Notes under the pieces: model-generated
Databases searched by the model: none
What the model saw: only the letters and a program-made list of their open reading frames with translations
What the model was told of the DNA's origin: nothing
Origin: Bacillus_AB infantis_C
GTDB lineage: Bacteria > Bacillota > Bacilli > Bacillales > Cytobacillaceae
Assembly (NCBI RefSeq): GCF_050107595.1
Contig: NZ_JBNILH010000008.1
Location: forward strand, 124,001 to 188,000
Length of the DNA: 64,000 nucleotides
Direction of reading: 5' to 3'
Program-made: the position numbers and the translations under genes
Shown: positions 15,941 to 23,422 of the stretch, in pieces
Layout: each line of letters opens with the position of its first letter
Numbering within the stretch: position 1 is the stretch's first letter

Positions 15941-16834
15941 ATGTATAAAATTGGTGTCATTGCCGGTATCATGACATTCCTTTTCTATATAGTCTTTTTG
16001 CTTCTATACCTTTTTGACATCATCAATGAATATGCCTTTGTTTTTATGCTGTTCCTCCTGCTGGTGATTTTGCTGAATTTATGGTTTGTTTTCCGCCAAA
16101 AACGTAAAAACAGAATACAAATCACAGTTTCAGCCTTTCTCCTCTTCCTCTTGTTCTGCTATGAACTGCCGCTGCTGCTGGTAGCGCTGAGCTCTCCCCC
16201 TTCGCATGTCGCTTATGCCTATCAGGAACCGAATGAGGCCTTAAAGGGATCGGGTATTTTTTCGGTAGGCGTAGCTGAATTTACGCTGAAAAACCTGAAC
16301 AGTGAACAAGACGCCAAAAAGATTTTGGCAGCGCAGGGAGTTGACGTACTGTCCGTTGCTGCAGTGGATCATAAAATTAGGTATGACAGCAAAAACCGGC
16401 AGCTGTTAAAGTGGCTTCATCTGCAGAAAGAACCTTTGCTGCAAATGGAAGAGAACGCAGCAGAATACCTGGGAAAGGAAGATGATTGGCTCAGAAGATT
16501 TATACAGCAGCCAGACATTGCCGGTAATAGCGCCGGACTCAGCCTGGCACTTTCAGGGCTCATTAAAGAAGGCCGCCTGGAAAACAGGCTGCCTGTCGCA
16601 GTAACAGGCGCGATTAATGAGCATGGAGAAGTATCTTACGTAGGATTGATAAAGGAAAAAATCCGGATTGCCGAAGCAGCCGGTTTCTCATACCTGATCA
16701 TTCCAAGTGAAAATGCGGAAGAAGCTGCAGCTATACAAAAAGGACACAGCAGAAAAATAGAAATTATTGATGTTTCACACGTTGATGACGCTGTTAAGGC
16801 TATTGGGAAATTGAATGAAGGAGAATTAGACTGA
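15941..16834 (+). CDS. Membrane-anchored Lon-type (S16) protease-like protein
   Basis: About 297 residues. Three N-terminal hydrophobic segments are followed by an extracytoplasmic-looking region and a C-terminal domain resembling the Lon proteolytic domain. GNSAGLSLALSGL carries the catalytic-type Ser (residue 197). GEVSYVGLIKEKIRIAEAAG carries the paired Lys (238), in the same context as Lon's GLKEKLLAA. No ATPase or PDZ domain is present. Start: an in-frame ATG at 15908 has only a weak GAAG upstream, while 15941 has GGAGG at a somewhat long 12 bases. Both are possible. Substrate unknown. Confidence 0.75.
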   Translation: MYKIGVIAGIMTFLFYIVFLLLYLFDIINEYAFVFMLFLLLVILLNLWFVFRQKRKNRIQITVSAFLLFLLFCYELPLLLVALSSPPSHVAYAYQEPNEALKGSGIFSVGVAEFTLKNLNSEQDAKKILAAQGVDVLSVAAVDHKIRYDSKNRQLLKWLHLQKEPLLQMEENAAEYLGKEDDWLRRFIQQPDIAGNSAGLSLALSGLIKEGRLENRLPVAVTGAINEHGEVSYVGLIKEKIRIAEAAGFSYLIIPSENAEEAAAIQKGHSRKIEIIDVSHVDDAVKAIGKLNEGELD

Positions 16835-16886
16835 AATAGAGTATACAGCATCAGAGCTTTTCATATTAAAAGAGAGGACGAGATAC

Positions 16887-17507
16887 ATGGACAGCATTAT
16901 TTTTGATTTAGATGGGACTATCTGGGATTCAATTGATACAGTTCTGGTTGCCTGGAACAGTGTCATTAAACAAGATGACCGTAAGGAAGGCAAATTGACA
17001 AGGAAAGATTTTGAAGGAACAATGGGTTTGCAGATGGATGAAATAAGCCGCAGGCTGTTTCCTGATATGACTGAAGAACAGAGGCAGCAGCTGGTGGAGG
17101 AATGCAGGAAGGCAGAAGCGCATTACTTGGGGATACATGGAGGGGAACTTTATGAGAATGCAGAAAAAGTTCTGGAGAAACTTTCGCAAAAATATAAGCT
17201 TTTCATTGTCAGCAACTGTCAGGAAGGCTACATAGAGGTATTTTATAAATATCATAAGCTTGATAAATATTTTCTTGATTTCGAAAACCCCGGCCGTACC
17301 GGCCTTTCGAAGGGAGAGAATATCAAATTGATCATCGAAAGAAATCATCTTTCCAGTCCCGTGTATGTAGGTGACACAGAAGGCGACAGAAAAGCCGCCA
17401 GATTCGCAGGTATTCCCTTCATCTATGCTCAATACGGGTTTGGGGAAGTGAGTGAGTATGATCAGGAGATAAACAAGTTTGAAGATCTTTTAAAGGTTTT
17501 TGGGTGA
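16887..17507 (+). CDS. HAD-superfamily phosphatase (phosphoglycolate-phosphatase-like)
   Basis: 206 residues. HAD motif I is IIFDLDGTIWDS with both catalytic Asp residues. Motif II lies in LFIVSNCQEGYIE (Ser), motif III is the Lys of GLSKGENIK, and motif IV is VYVGDTEGDRKAA. An alpha-helical C1 cap sits between motifs I and II, as in phosphoglycolate phosphatase and pyrophosphatase PpaX. The substrate is a small phosphorylated metabolite of unknown identity. RBS GAGAGGA is present. A decayed acetyltransferase follows 5 bases later. Confidence 0.88.
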   Translation: MDSIIFDLDGTIWDSIDTVLVAWNSVIKQDDRKEGKLTRKDFEGTMGLQMDEISRRLFPDMTEEQRQQLVEECRKAEAHYLGIHGGELYENAEKVLEKLSQKYKLFIVSNCQEGYIEVFYKYHKLDKYFLDFENPGRTGLSKGENIKLIIERNHLSSPVYVGDTEGDRKAARFAGIPFIYAQYGFGEVSEYDQEINKFEDLLKVFG

Positions 17508-17512
17508 AGTGA

Positions 17513-18069
17513 ATGATTAACTATTTGGGGACACCGCTAATTGAGACCGGCAGATTGAAGCTGAGAAGACTGAAGCATTCTGACTGCCAAGCCATCTTCG
17601 ACCACTGGCTTTCAATGAGCGTATAGCAGACAACAGGGTCAGTGCCGTACACAGGGCGGTTTCTGAAACGAATGCGAGAGTGGAGGGTATAGTCAGCAAA
17701 TATGAAAGAAAAGACTTTTGCTGGTGGGGAATCGAATTGAAATCTTCGGGAGAATTAGCAGGAGAAATTGACTTGTACGACTTTGATCCGATCACCGGAA
17801 ACTGCAGCGTCAGCTAGAAATAAGGGTATGCCACATAAGCATTAAAGGCGGTCATGGAGTTTGGGTTCGCGGAAATGGATCTTCACAAAATAGCTGCAGC
17901 ACATAATACGGATAACCCTGCTTCTGGAAAAGTGATGACGAAATCGGGTATGAAGCAAGAAGGAATTGTCATACATATGATACGAAATGCCAAAGGCCTT
18001 TATAAGGATTGTGTTCTTTACGGTATCCTGAAGGAAGATTTTCTAAAAATGAGTTTTCATAAGGATTGA
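17513..18069 (+). pseudogene. GNAT N-acetyltransferase pseudogene
   Basis: Pieces of one RimJ/RimL-type acetyltransferase lie in order but in different frames. The N-terminus from ATG 17513 reads LGTPLIETGRLKLRRLKHSD. A middle piece around 17700-17815 reads KYERKDFCWWGIELKSSGEL and then IDLYDFDPITGNCSV, ending at a TAG. The C-terminus from 17854 reads EFGFAEMDLHKIAAAHN and then NPASGKVMTKSGMKQEG, the acetyl-CoA-binding end of the family. At least one frameshift and two in-frame stops separate them. No intact product is possible. The decay looks recent, since all parts are readable. Confidence 0.85.
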
Positions 18070-18234
18070 TTGCTTTTTAAAACCTGCCCTCAGATTTATT
18101 GCTGAGACAGAACTTATTTTCTGCTGGAAACAATAATACTATAACCAAAAGGCTTGAACGATCAGAAGGAGGCATCGTCCATTGTAAATTTCCCTTTTTA
18201 TCATTAAATTCTAAGATAAAGAGGGGCAGGTTAT

Positions 18235-19449
18235 ATGAAAAGCAAATCTTTCCGGTCTCTTTGGATTGGGCAGTCACTTGCCAATTTAGGAGATGTGTTT
18301 TATATAGTAGGTTTAATATCCATTTTGTATTCTGTTACCGGGTCTCCGGTGTACCTGGCACTGCTGCCATTTTTGAATATGGCAGGACGGGCGGTAAGCG
18401 GGGCTGTTTCACCTTTAATGCTCAATAGATTCAGACTTAAATCAATGCTTGTCTGTTCCCAGGTGAGCAAAACGGCTGTGCTGTCACTTCTTGCCGGCTG
18501 GCTTTTGGTGCAAAGCTCTCCAGGGATCTTGTCTATATTAGTTCTGATTTTTATCATTGCCTTCTTCGATGGCTGGGCACTGCCTGCTTCAGATGCCATG
18601 CTTCCGAGGCTGGTGCAAAAAGAAGATTTACTCAAAGCCAACAGTTTCTTAGCCTTATTGAATGAGTCCATCCAATTGGGCGGCTGGGCATTGGGGGGCA
18701 TTTTGACGGCAGCGGCAGGCGGGCAGAATGTCATCTGGCTTACACTTGCTTTCTATGCCGTTTCTACCCTTATGATGCAGTTGATTAATGATAAGACACC
18801 TTTCGGGGCCACTCCTGAAAAGCAAAGTGCAGTGAAGGTCCTGATGGAAGGCTGGATCTCTATATGGACACAGCCTGTTCTGCGCAGCCTTCATGTGGTG
18901 ATTCTAATAGAAGCCATCGCTAACGTAGTCTGGATAGCTGCCATTCTTTATGTGTTTGTCGCCGAAGTTTTAAAGGCAGGGGAAGCATGGTGGGGTTATA
19001 TTAATACAGTATTTTTCATGGGCTTGATATTGGGCGGAATTATATGCACGAAATTCTCTCCTGTTTTTGAAAAAAACATGAAACGCACCTTAATATCGGC
19101 CTCTTTCGGTGTGGCAATTGTGACATTTCTATTTGGCGCCAATTCACTGGCCTGGGCTGCATTACTATTAGTGTTTCTCAGCGGGCTGGTTCATCAGATT
19201 AAAGGCATCATCATGCACACCTATATACAAAGAGAGGTATCAGCAGAAGAGCTGCCAAAGGTGTTCAGCGCCCAGCATACACTGGTTTCCCTGGCATTCG
19301 CCTTATCAACATTATGGTTTGGGGCGATTGCAGAGAACATCAGTGTGAAGTTAACTTTCGTAATTGCGGGCATATTGCTGGCGTTTGGCGGAATCTATCT
19401 GCTGGCGGTCAAAAAGAGATTCTCTTCGGATTTCATTTCAGAAAAATAA
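18235..19449 (+). CDS. MFS transporter
   Basis: 404 residues with about 12 hydrophobic segments. It opens with FRSLWIGQSLANLGDVFYIV, typical of the MFS group that includes the 10.8 kb transporter. The loop 2-3 signature is degenerate (SPLMLNRFRLKSML). Substrate unknown, probably an exporter. RBS AGGGGCAGG lies before the ATG. Monocistronic, followed by a strong terminator. Confidence 0.85.
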   Translation: MKSKSFRSLWIGQSLANLGDVFYIVGLISILYSVTGSPVYLALLPFLNMAGRAVSGAVSPLMLNRFRLKSMLVCSQVSKTAVLSLLAGWLLVQSSPGILSILVLIFIIAFFDGWALPASDAMLPRLVQKEDLLKANSFLALLNESIQLGGWALGGILTAAAGGQNVIWLTLAFYAVSTLMMQLINDKTPFGATPEKQSAVKVLMEGWISIWTQPVLRSLHVVILIEAIANVVWIAAILYVFVAEVLKAGEAWWGYINTVFFMGLILGGIICTKFSPVFEKNMKRTLISASFGVAIVTFLFGANSLAWAALLLVFLSGLVHQIKGIIMHTYIQREVSAEELPKVFSAQHTLVSLAFALSTLWFGAIAENISVKLTFVIAGILLAFGGIYLLAVKKRFSSDFISEK

Positions 19450-19452
19450 GCT

Positions 19453-19492
19453 AATGAAGGCTGCATTTGGCTGACAAATGCAGCCTTCATTT
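19453..19492 (+). terminator. Intrinsic terminator
   Basis: A 16-bp perfect stem (AATGAAGGCTGCATTT and its complement) with a 7-base loop. It shields the sigY promoter from upstream transcription. Confidence 0.85.
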
Positions 19493-19530
19493 ATGTATAT
19501 TGGACATATTAAAGATTTTTTATAAAAAAA

Positions 19531-19556
19531 TGAACGATTATGCTGGCCCCGCCGTC
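19531..19556 (+). promoter_or_regulatory. Autoregulatory sigma-Y-type promoter
   Basis: TGAACG and CGTC are separated by 16 bases, 80 bases before the sigY start. These are the -35 and -10 elements reported for the B. subtilis sigma-Y autoregulatory promoter. ECF factors commonly drive their own operon. Confidence 0.8.
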
Positions 19557-19637
19557 ATATGAATGAAACGTAAATGAACAGCAGTGGAATAGAGCAGGAT
19601 AAGAGGAAAACTAACTAAAAGGCCATTGGAAGGACAG

Positions 19638-20201
19638 ATGTTAAAGATGGAAGAAAAAGAGCTCGTCAAGGCAGCCAAAAAAGGCGACAAAAGGGCACTG
19701 GCCATGCTTTTTAAACAAAATTATCCCTTTCTGGTCAAATATTTGATCAAGGCAGCTATGGATAAGGATCTGGCAGAGGAGCTTGCCCAGGAAACAATGG
19801 CGAAATCCCTGGAAAAAATCCATTTGTATAATGGCCAATCGAAGTTCTCCTCCTGGCTCATTTCCATTGCGACCAATTTATATATAGACCATCTGCGCAA
19901 GAAGAAAAGGGAAAGAGACTGGCAAGGGCAGGAGCAGTCATGGAGGAAGCTGAAATGGCAGATGGAGAGCCGGAATGAAGAGTGGAATGATGCTCTTGCT
20001 GCTCTTGGCAAATTGAAAGACGACATACGCGTAGCCATCGTTTTAAAGCATTATTACGGCTATTCTTACGACGAAATAGGAAACATGATGAAAATATCCC
20101 CCGGAACAGCCAAATCAAGGATCCACAATGGACTTGCAGCTGTCAGAAAGGAGCTGGGCCTGCATGAAAGAGGAACAGAAAATCATACCGCTGGAAAATA
20201 A
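19638..20201 (+). CDS. sigY: ECF-type RNA polymerase sigma factor SigY
   Basis: 187 residues. Sigma region 2 is at about residues 20-95 (ELAQETMAKSLEKI and FSSWLISIATNLYIDHLRKK). Region 4 is at about 125-178 (VLKHYYGYSYDEIGNMM, then SPGTAKSRIHNGLAAVRKEL). The assignment to SigY rests on the downstream yxlC-yxlD-yxlE-like genes and the upstream TGAACG/CGTC promoter. Start: ATG 19638 follows GGAAGG by a few bases. ATG 19647 and TTG 19626 are alternatives. The 3' end overlaps yxlC by 38 bases, so the two are translationally coupled. Confidence 0.88.
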   Translation: MLKMEEKELVKAAKKGDKRALAMLFKQNYPFLVKYLIKAAMDKDLAEELAQETMAKSLEKIHLYNGQSKFSSWLISIATNLYIDHLRKKKRERDWQGQEQSWRKLKWQMESRNEEWNDALAALGKLKDDIRVAIVLKHYYGYSYDEIGNMMKISPGTAKSRIHNGLAAVRKELGLHERGTENHTAGK

Positions 20202-20520
20202 ATACGAAAACAAACAGGACAGATTGACCGCAAGTGAAATTGAAAAAGGGCTTGAGGTCCTTGATCAGTCATTTTCTGTTCATACTCCGGAGCTTGAATG
20301 GTTCGAAGAGATGGTTGCAGAAAAACAGGAGCAGATGCGGAAAAGCTGGATAAGGGATATCGGCCTGTTCTTTGTGATGGCAGCGGTGATATTAGCGGTT
20401 CTGCTCACTACCCTGCACCAGCTTCCTGCTGTTTTCATAGCCATCCAGGCTGCAGCCGGGATATTCATTGCAGGGGCAGGCACTTACTATTTCCTCAGGC
20501 AGAGGGTGAATGAAGCATGA
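20164..20520 (+). CDS. yxlC: YxlC-like negative regulator of sigma-Y
   Basis: 118 residues. A charged N-terminal half (about 1-65, with GLEVLDQSFSVHTPELEWFE) precedes two hydrophobic helices (about 66-88 and 90-110). In B. subtilis YxlC and YxlD act together as the membrane anti-sigma factor for SigY, and the same is inferred from layout. Start: the ATG at 20164 has AAAGGAG 9-10 bases upstream, inside the end of sigY. The stop overlaps the yxlD start by 4 bases (ATGA). Confidence 0.78.
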   Translation: MKEEQKIIPLENKYENKQDRLTASEIEKGLEVLDQSFSVHTPELEWFEEMVAEKQEQMRKSWIRDIGLFFVMAAVILAVLLTTLHQLPAVFIAIQAAAGIFIAGAGTYYFLRQRVNEA

Positions 20521-20726
20521 ATGAAGAAATATCCCTGCCGCTTCTTCTGCTTGTAGCCGCCATCCTGATCACCCAGAGTATTTTCCTCTTTCTCCACGCA
20601 CGGAAAAACGGCCATAACTATTGGCTGTGGGGCCTGATCGGCCTTATCCAGGCGCCGATGCCACTTTTGGTTTATTTTATATTTGTCGAAAAGAGCTGGA
20701 GGAAAGGCAAGGGGGCAGGTAGGTAA
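20517..20726 (+). CDS. yxlD: YxlD-like anti-sigma-Y membrane protein
   Basis: 69 residues with two hydrophobic segments (LPLLLLVAAILITQSIFLFL, and LIGLIQAPMPLLVYFIFV) and a basic C-terminus. The WLWGLIGLIQAP stretch is typical of the phospholipase-D-nuclease-N-like fold seen in YxlD. The start overlaps yxlC and the stop abuts the next ATG. Probably holds SigY inactive at the membrane with YxlC. Confidence 0.8.
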   Translation: MNEEISLPLLLLVAAILITQSIFLFLHARKNGHNYWLWGLIGLIQAPMPLLVYFIFVEKSWRKGKGAGR

Positions 20727-20929
20727 TGAACAAATTAAAGCAGCTTCTCTTATTTACGGCCCTCGGGGGACAGCTCCTTGGGCTGGCAATGATCTTCATC
20801 AATTTGAAGGCGGCTGTCATATTTTATGCCTCGTATGCCATATTAATCATTGCTTTGCTTGCCATAATCGGCTGGGAAAGGAAAAAAGAAAAAAAGGAGG
20901 AAAATGAGCATGATTATCGTCACTACTGA
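20726..20929 (+). CDS. yxlE: YxlE-like small membrane protein
   Basis: 67 residues with two hydrophobic helices and a strongly charged tail (WERKKEKKEENEHDYRHY). It starts on the last base of yxlD (ATGA-type overlap in TAATGA) and overlaps the next gene by 20 bases. Assignment to yxlE is by position and size in the sigY operon. No motif is available. Confidence 0.65.
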   Translation: MNKLKQLLLFTALGGQLLGLAMIFINLKAAVIFYASYAILIIALLAIIGWERKKEKKEENEHDYRHY

Positions 20930-21224
20930 ATTTGTTCCTGGTATGGAAGTGAAAGAATTAAAGGGGTTCGTCAGGGGAAGCACAGTGCAGTCCAAGCATA
21001 TCGGAAAGGATATTCTGGCAGGGTTCAAGACCATTGTAGGAGGAGAAATCAAAGAGTATACAGAAATGATGGATGAAGCAAGGCAGCTGGCGATCGGGAG
21101 GATGGTGGAGGATGCCAGGAAAAAAGGAGCGAATGCTGTCATCTGCATGCGCCTGGAATCTTCTGCTGTCATGCAGAATGCTTCAGAAATCATTGCATAT
21201 GGAACGGCTGTTACTGCAGAATAA
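20910..21224 (+). CDS. YbjQ/UPF0145 family protein
   Basis: 104 residues matching the YbjQ pattern: IVTTEFVPGMEVKELKGFVR at the start, GGEIKEYTEMMDEARQLAI in the middle and GANAVICMRLESSAVM near the end. The family is called a putative heavy-metal-binding domain and is thought to form a pentameric ring. Function is unproven. AGGAGG is 9 bases before the ATG at 20910; ATG 20904 is only 3 bases from it and less likely. It takes the place of the ABC genes yxlF/yxlG of the B. subtilis operon. Confidence 0.82.
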   Translation: MIIVTTEFVPGMEVKELKGFVRGSTVQSKHIGKDILAGFKTIVGGEIKEYTEMMDEARQLAIGRMVEDARKKGANAVICMRLESSAVMQNASEIIAYGTAVTAE

Positions 21225-21314
21225 GAAGGTTCAGAAAAATAACAAAAATGCCAATTGACTTTTAATATGACAGATGATAATCTTACAAAGTGGAAAAATT
21301 TGAAAAGGGGGCGC

Positions 21315-21398
21315 ATGATCATGATTGTACGAAATGATGCTATTTTATTAACTGAATACATGCCAGCCTGTCCTTTTCCAAACCTTTTCCAGCAATAA
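21315..21398 (+). CDS. 27-residue leader peptide of bmrCD (BmrB-like)
   Basis: A short frame with AAAGGGGG 3-9 bases before ATG 21315 or ATG 21321. It reads MIMIVRNDAILLTEY then MPACPFPNLFQQ and stop. In B. subtilis bmrCD (yheI/yheH) is preceded by the leader gene bmrB, and antibiotics that stall ribosomes relieve attenuation. Here the peptide's last third is written over RNA segments that can pair with the terminator stem (see the attenuator entry). The peptide sequence itself is probably less important than its translation. Confidence 0.7.
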   Translation: MIMIVRNDAILLTEYMPACPFPNLFQQ

Positions 21399-21456
21399 TC
21401 CCTATTATAATTGGTTTGCACAGGCTGCTATTGCGCAGCCTGTGCTTTTGTCTTTT
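21364..21456 (+). promoter_or_regulatory. Ribosome-mediated attenuator of bmrCD
   Basis: Terminator: GCACAGGCTGC (21418-21428) pairs with GCAGCCTGTGC (21435-21445), an 11-bp stem with a 6-base loop, followed by a T-rich run. Competing antiterminator: CAGCCTGT (21364-21371) pairs with ACAGGCTG (21420-21427), and CAAACC (21379-21384) pairs with GGTTTG (21413-21418), in the same stack. Both antiterminator 5' arms lie inside the leader peptide frame. A ribosome finishing the peptide would break them and allow termination. One stalled earlier would leave them free. Confidence 0.75.
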
Positions 21457-21571
21457 CCGGACATATCGCCATGACGCGGTATGTCTTTTTTTGTTTTTTT
21501 TTATTTATATGATGGGAGGACCAGGCATCAGCCTGTTTTCTATATAACTTTAACAAGGGAGGAAGTTGGTT

Positions 21572-21631
21572 ATGCTGTTTTATCAACAAGAAAGGATTGC
21601 TATTTCGCCTGGAGATCTCGAAGGAGGCTAG
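21572..21631 (+). CDS. Second short ORF before bmrC
   Basis: 19 codons (MLFYQQERIAISPGDLEGG) with AGGGAGG at ideal distance. It lies between the attenuator and bmrC and ends 33 bases before the bmrC start. It could be a second leader or a translational-coupling peptide. The strong RBS is the main evidence. No homologue is known to me. Confidence 0.45.
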   Translation: MLFYQQERIAISPGDLEGG

Positions 21632-21664
21632 CAGAGCAGCTGTTTATAGAAAGGGGAGGAATGA

Positions 21665-23422
21665 ATGTTTTCGATTTTGAAGAAACTGAGCTGGTTTTTT
21701 AAAGAACAATGGAAAAGATATACCGTTGCCATTATCCTGCTTGCAATTGTCGGGGTTCTGGATGTGATGCCTCCAAGGCTTGTCGGGCAGGCAATCGATG
21801 ACATCCATCTGGGATCGCTCGACAGCGGCAAGATCCTTCAGTATCTGCTGCTGCTCGGCGTGATCACAGTGGTGTCCTACGGGATTACGTATGTGTGGAT
21901 GTATCAGCTTTTCGGCGGGGCATTCCTTGTTGAGAGGAAGCTGAGGAGCAGATTTATGAACCATCTGCTGAAGATGACCCCGCCATTTTTTGAGAAAAAC
22001 AGGACCGGGGACCTGATGGCGCGTGCTACCAATGATCTGAAGGCCATCTCTGTGACGGCCGGATTCGGGATTCTGACGCTGGTCGACAGCAGCATATTCA
22101 TGCTGACGATTCTGCTGACAATGGGCTTCCTGGTAAGCTGGAAGCTGACAATTGCAGCAGTCCTGCCGCTGCCGCTCATGGCTTTATTAATGAAAATATA
22201 TGGAAAAAGAATTCATGTCCGTTTCATGGAGGCCCAGGATGCCTTCGGGAACCTGAATGATAAAGTCCTTGAATCAGTATCCGGTGTCCGGGTCATCCGC
22301 GCATATGTGCAGGAGCGTGCCGATGAAGGCCGGTTCCACGAAATGACAGAGGATGTCTATGAAAAAAATATCAAGGTCGCCAGGATTGATTCTCTTTTTG
22401 ATCCAACGATAAAAATCATTGTCGGACTCAGCTACCTGATCGGGCTTGGCTATGGAGCCAATCTGGTTTTCAATCAGATCATCACACTGGGAGATCTGGT
22501 CGCTTTTAATGTGTATCTTGGGATGCTGATCTGGCCAATGTTTGCGATTGGCGAGCTGATCAATATTATGCAAAGGGGCAATGCCTCCCTTGACCGTGTA
22601 CAGGAGACGCTCTCCTATGAGGAGGATGTAAAGAATCCCGGCAAGCCTGCTGATGCCGAGAGGCCAGAGAGTATTGTTTTTGATGATGTCAATTTCAGGT
22701 ATCCGTCCAGCAGCACTGATAATCTGAAGAGCATCAAGGTTAGGCTGGATCGGGGCCAAACTTTAGGAGTGGTCGGAAAAACGGGCAGCGGAAAGACCAC
22801 ATTTATTAAACAGCTGCTCAGGGAATATCCCGCAGGGGCAGGAACCCTGGCTGTTGCCGGCATCCCGATCAAGGATCAGTCGCTGCAGAATACAAGGAAT
22901 TGGATCGGCTATGTGCCTCAGGACCATGTTCTTTTTTCCCGTTCGGTCAGGGAAAACATCTTGTTTGGAAACGAACAGGCAGATGAAAGTGATCTGCAGA
23001 GGGCGATCGACCTGTCAGCCTTCCGCAAGGATCTTGAAATGCTTCCGGAAGGGCTGGAGACCCTTGTCGGTGAAAAAGGAGTTGCCTTATCCGGCGGGCA
23101 GAAGCAGAGGATCTCGATTGCCAGGGCCCTGATCAAGGATCCTGAAATTCTGATACTCGATGACTCGCTTTCGGCTGTTGACGCGAAGACCGAGAAGAAA
23201 ATCATCGGCAATATTCGGTCAGAAAGGGAAGGGAAAACCACCATTATCACCACGCATCGCATGACGGCAGTCCAGCATGCGGATCATATTATTGTCCTGG
23301 ACAATGGGAGTATTGCCGAGGAAGGGACTCATGCAGAGCTGATGGCAGGGTCAGGCTGGTATAAAGAGCAGTATATCAGACAGCAGGCCCAGGCAGCTGC
23401 AGAAGAGGAGGTGCTGTCATGA
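21665..23422 (+). CDS. bmrC: Heterodimeric multidrug ABC exporter subunit BmrC
   Basis: 585 residues: six-helix transmembrane domain (about 15-310) then an ATPase domain with Walker A GKTGSGKTT (about 370), signature LSGGQKQRISIARAL and Walker B ILILDDSLSA. Residue 500 is Asp where the catalytic Glu normally stands, the same degeneracy I recall in B. subtilis BmrC. It pairs with BmrD, whose site is canonical. Exports drugs across the membrane. RBS GGGGAGG is present. Expression is probably controlled by the upstream attenuator. The stop overlaps the bmrD start (ATGA). Confidence 0.95.
   Translation: MFSILKKLSWFFKEQWKRYTVAIILLAIVGVLDVMPPRLVGQAIDDIHLGSLDSGKILQYLLLLGVITVVSYGITYVWMYQLFGGAFLVERKLRSRFMNHLLKMTPPFFEKNRTGDLMARATNDLKAISVTAGFGILTLVDSSIFMLTILLTMGFLVSWKLTIAAVLPLPLMALLMKIYGKRIHVRFMEAQDAFGNLNDKVLESVSGVRVIRAYVQERADEGRFHEMTEDVYEKNIKVARIDSLFDPTIKIIVGLSYLIGLGYGANLVFNQIITLGDLVAFNVYLGMLIWPMFAIGELINIMQRGNASLDRVQETLSYEEDVKNPGKPADAERPESIVFDDVNFRYPSSSTDNLKSIKVRLDRGQTLGVVGKTGSGKTTFIKQLLREYPAGAGTLAVAGIPIKDQSLQNTRNWIGYVPQDHVLFSRSVRENILFGNEQADESDLQRAIDLSAFRKDLEMLPEGLETLVGEKGVALSGGQKQRISIARALIKDPEILILDDSLSAVDAKTEKKIIGNIRSEREGKTTIITTHRMTAVQHADHIIVLDNGSIAEEGTHAELMAGSGWYKEQYIRQQAQAAAEEEVLS

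Noticed and set aside
20843..21421. 192-residue minus-strand ORF
   Set aside because: Covers yxlE, the YbjQ gene and the bmr leader in antisense; composition unlike protein.
21481..21702. 73-residue ORF before bmrC as the main leader gene
   Set aside because: No RBS at its start and it runs into bmrC out of frame; the 21315 and 21572 ORFs have proper RBSs.
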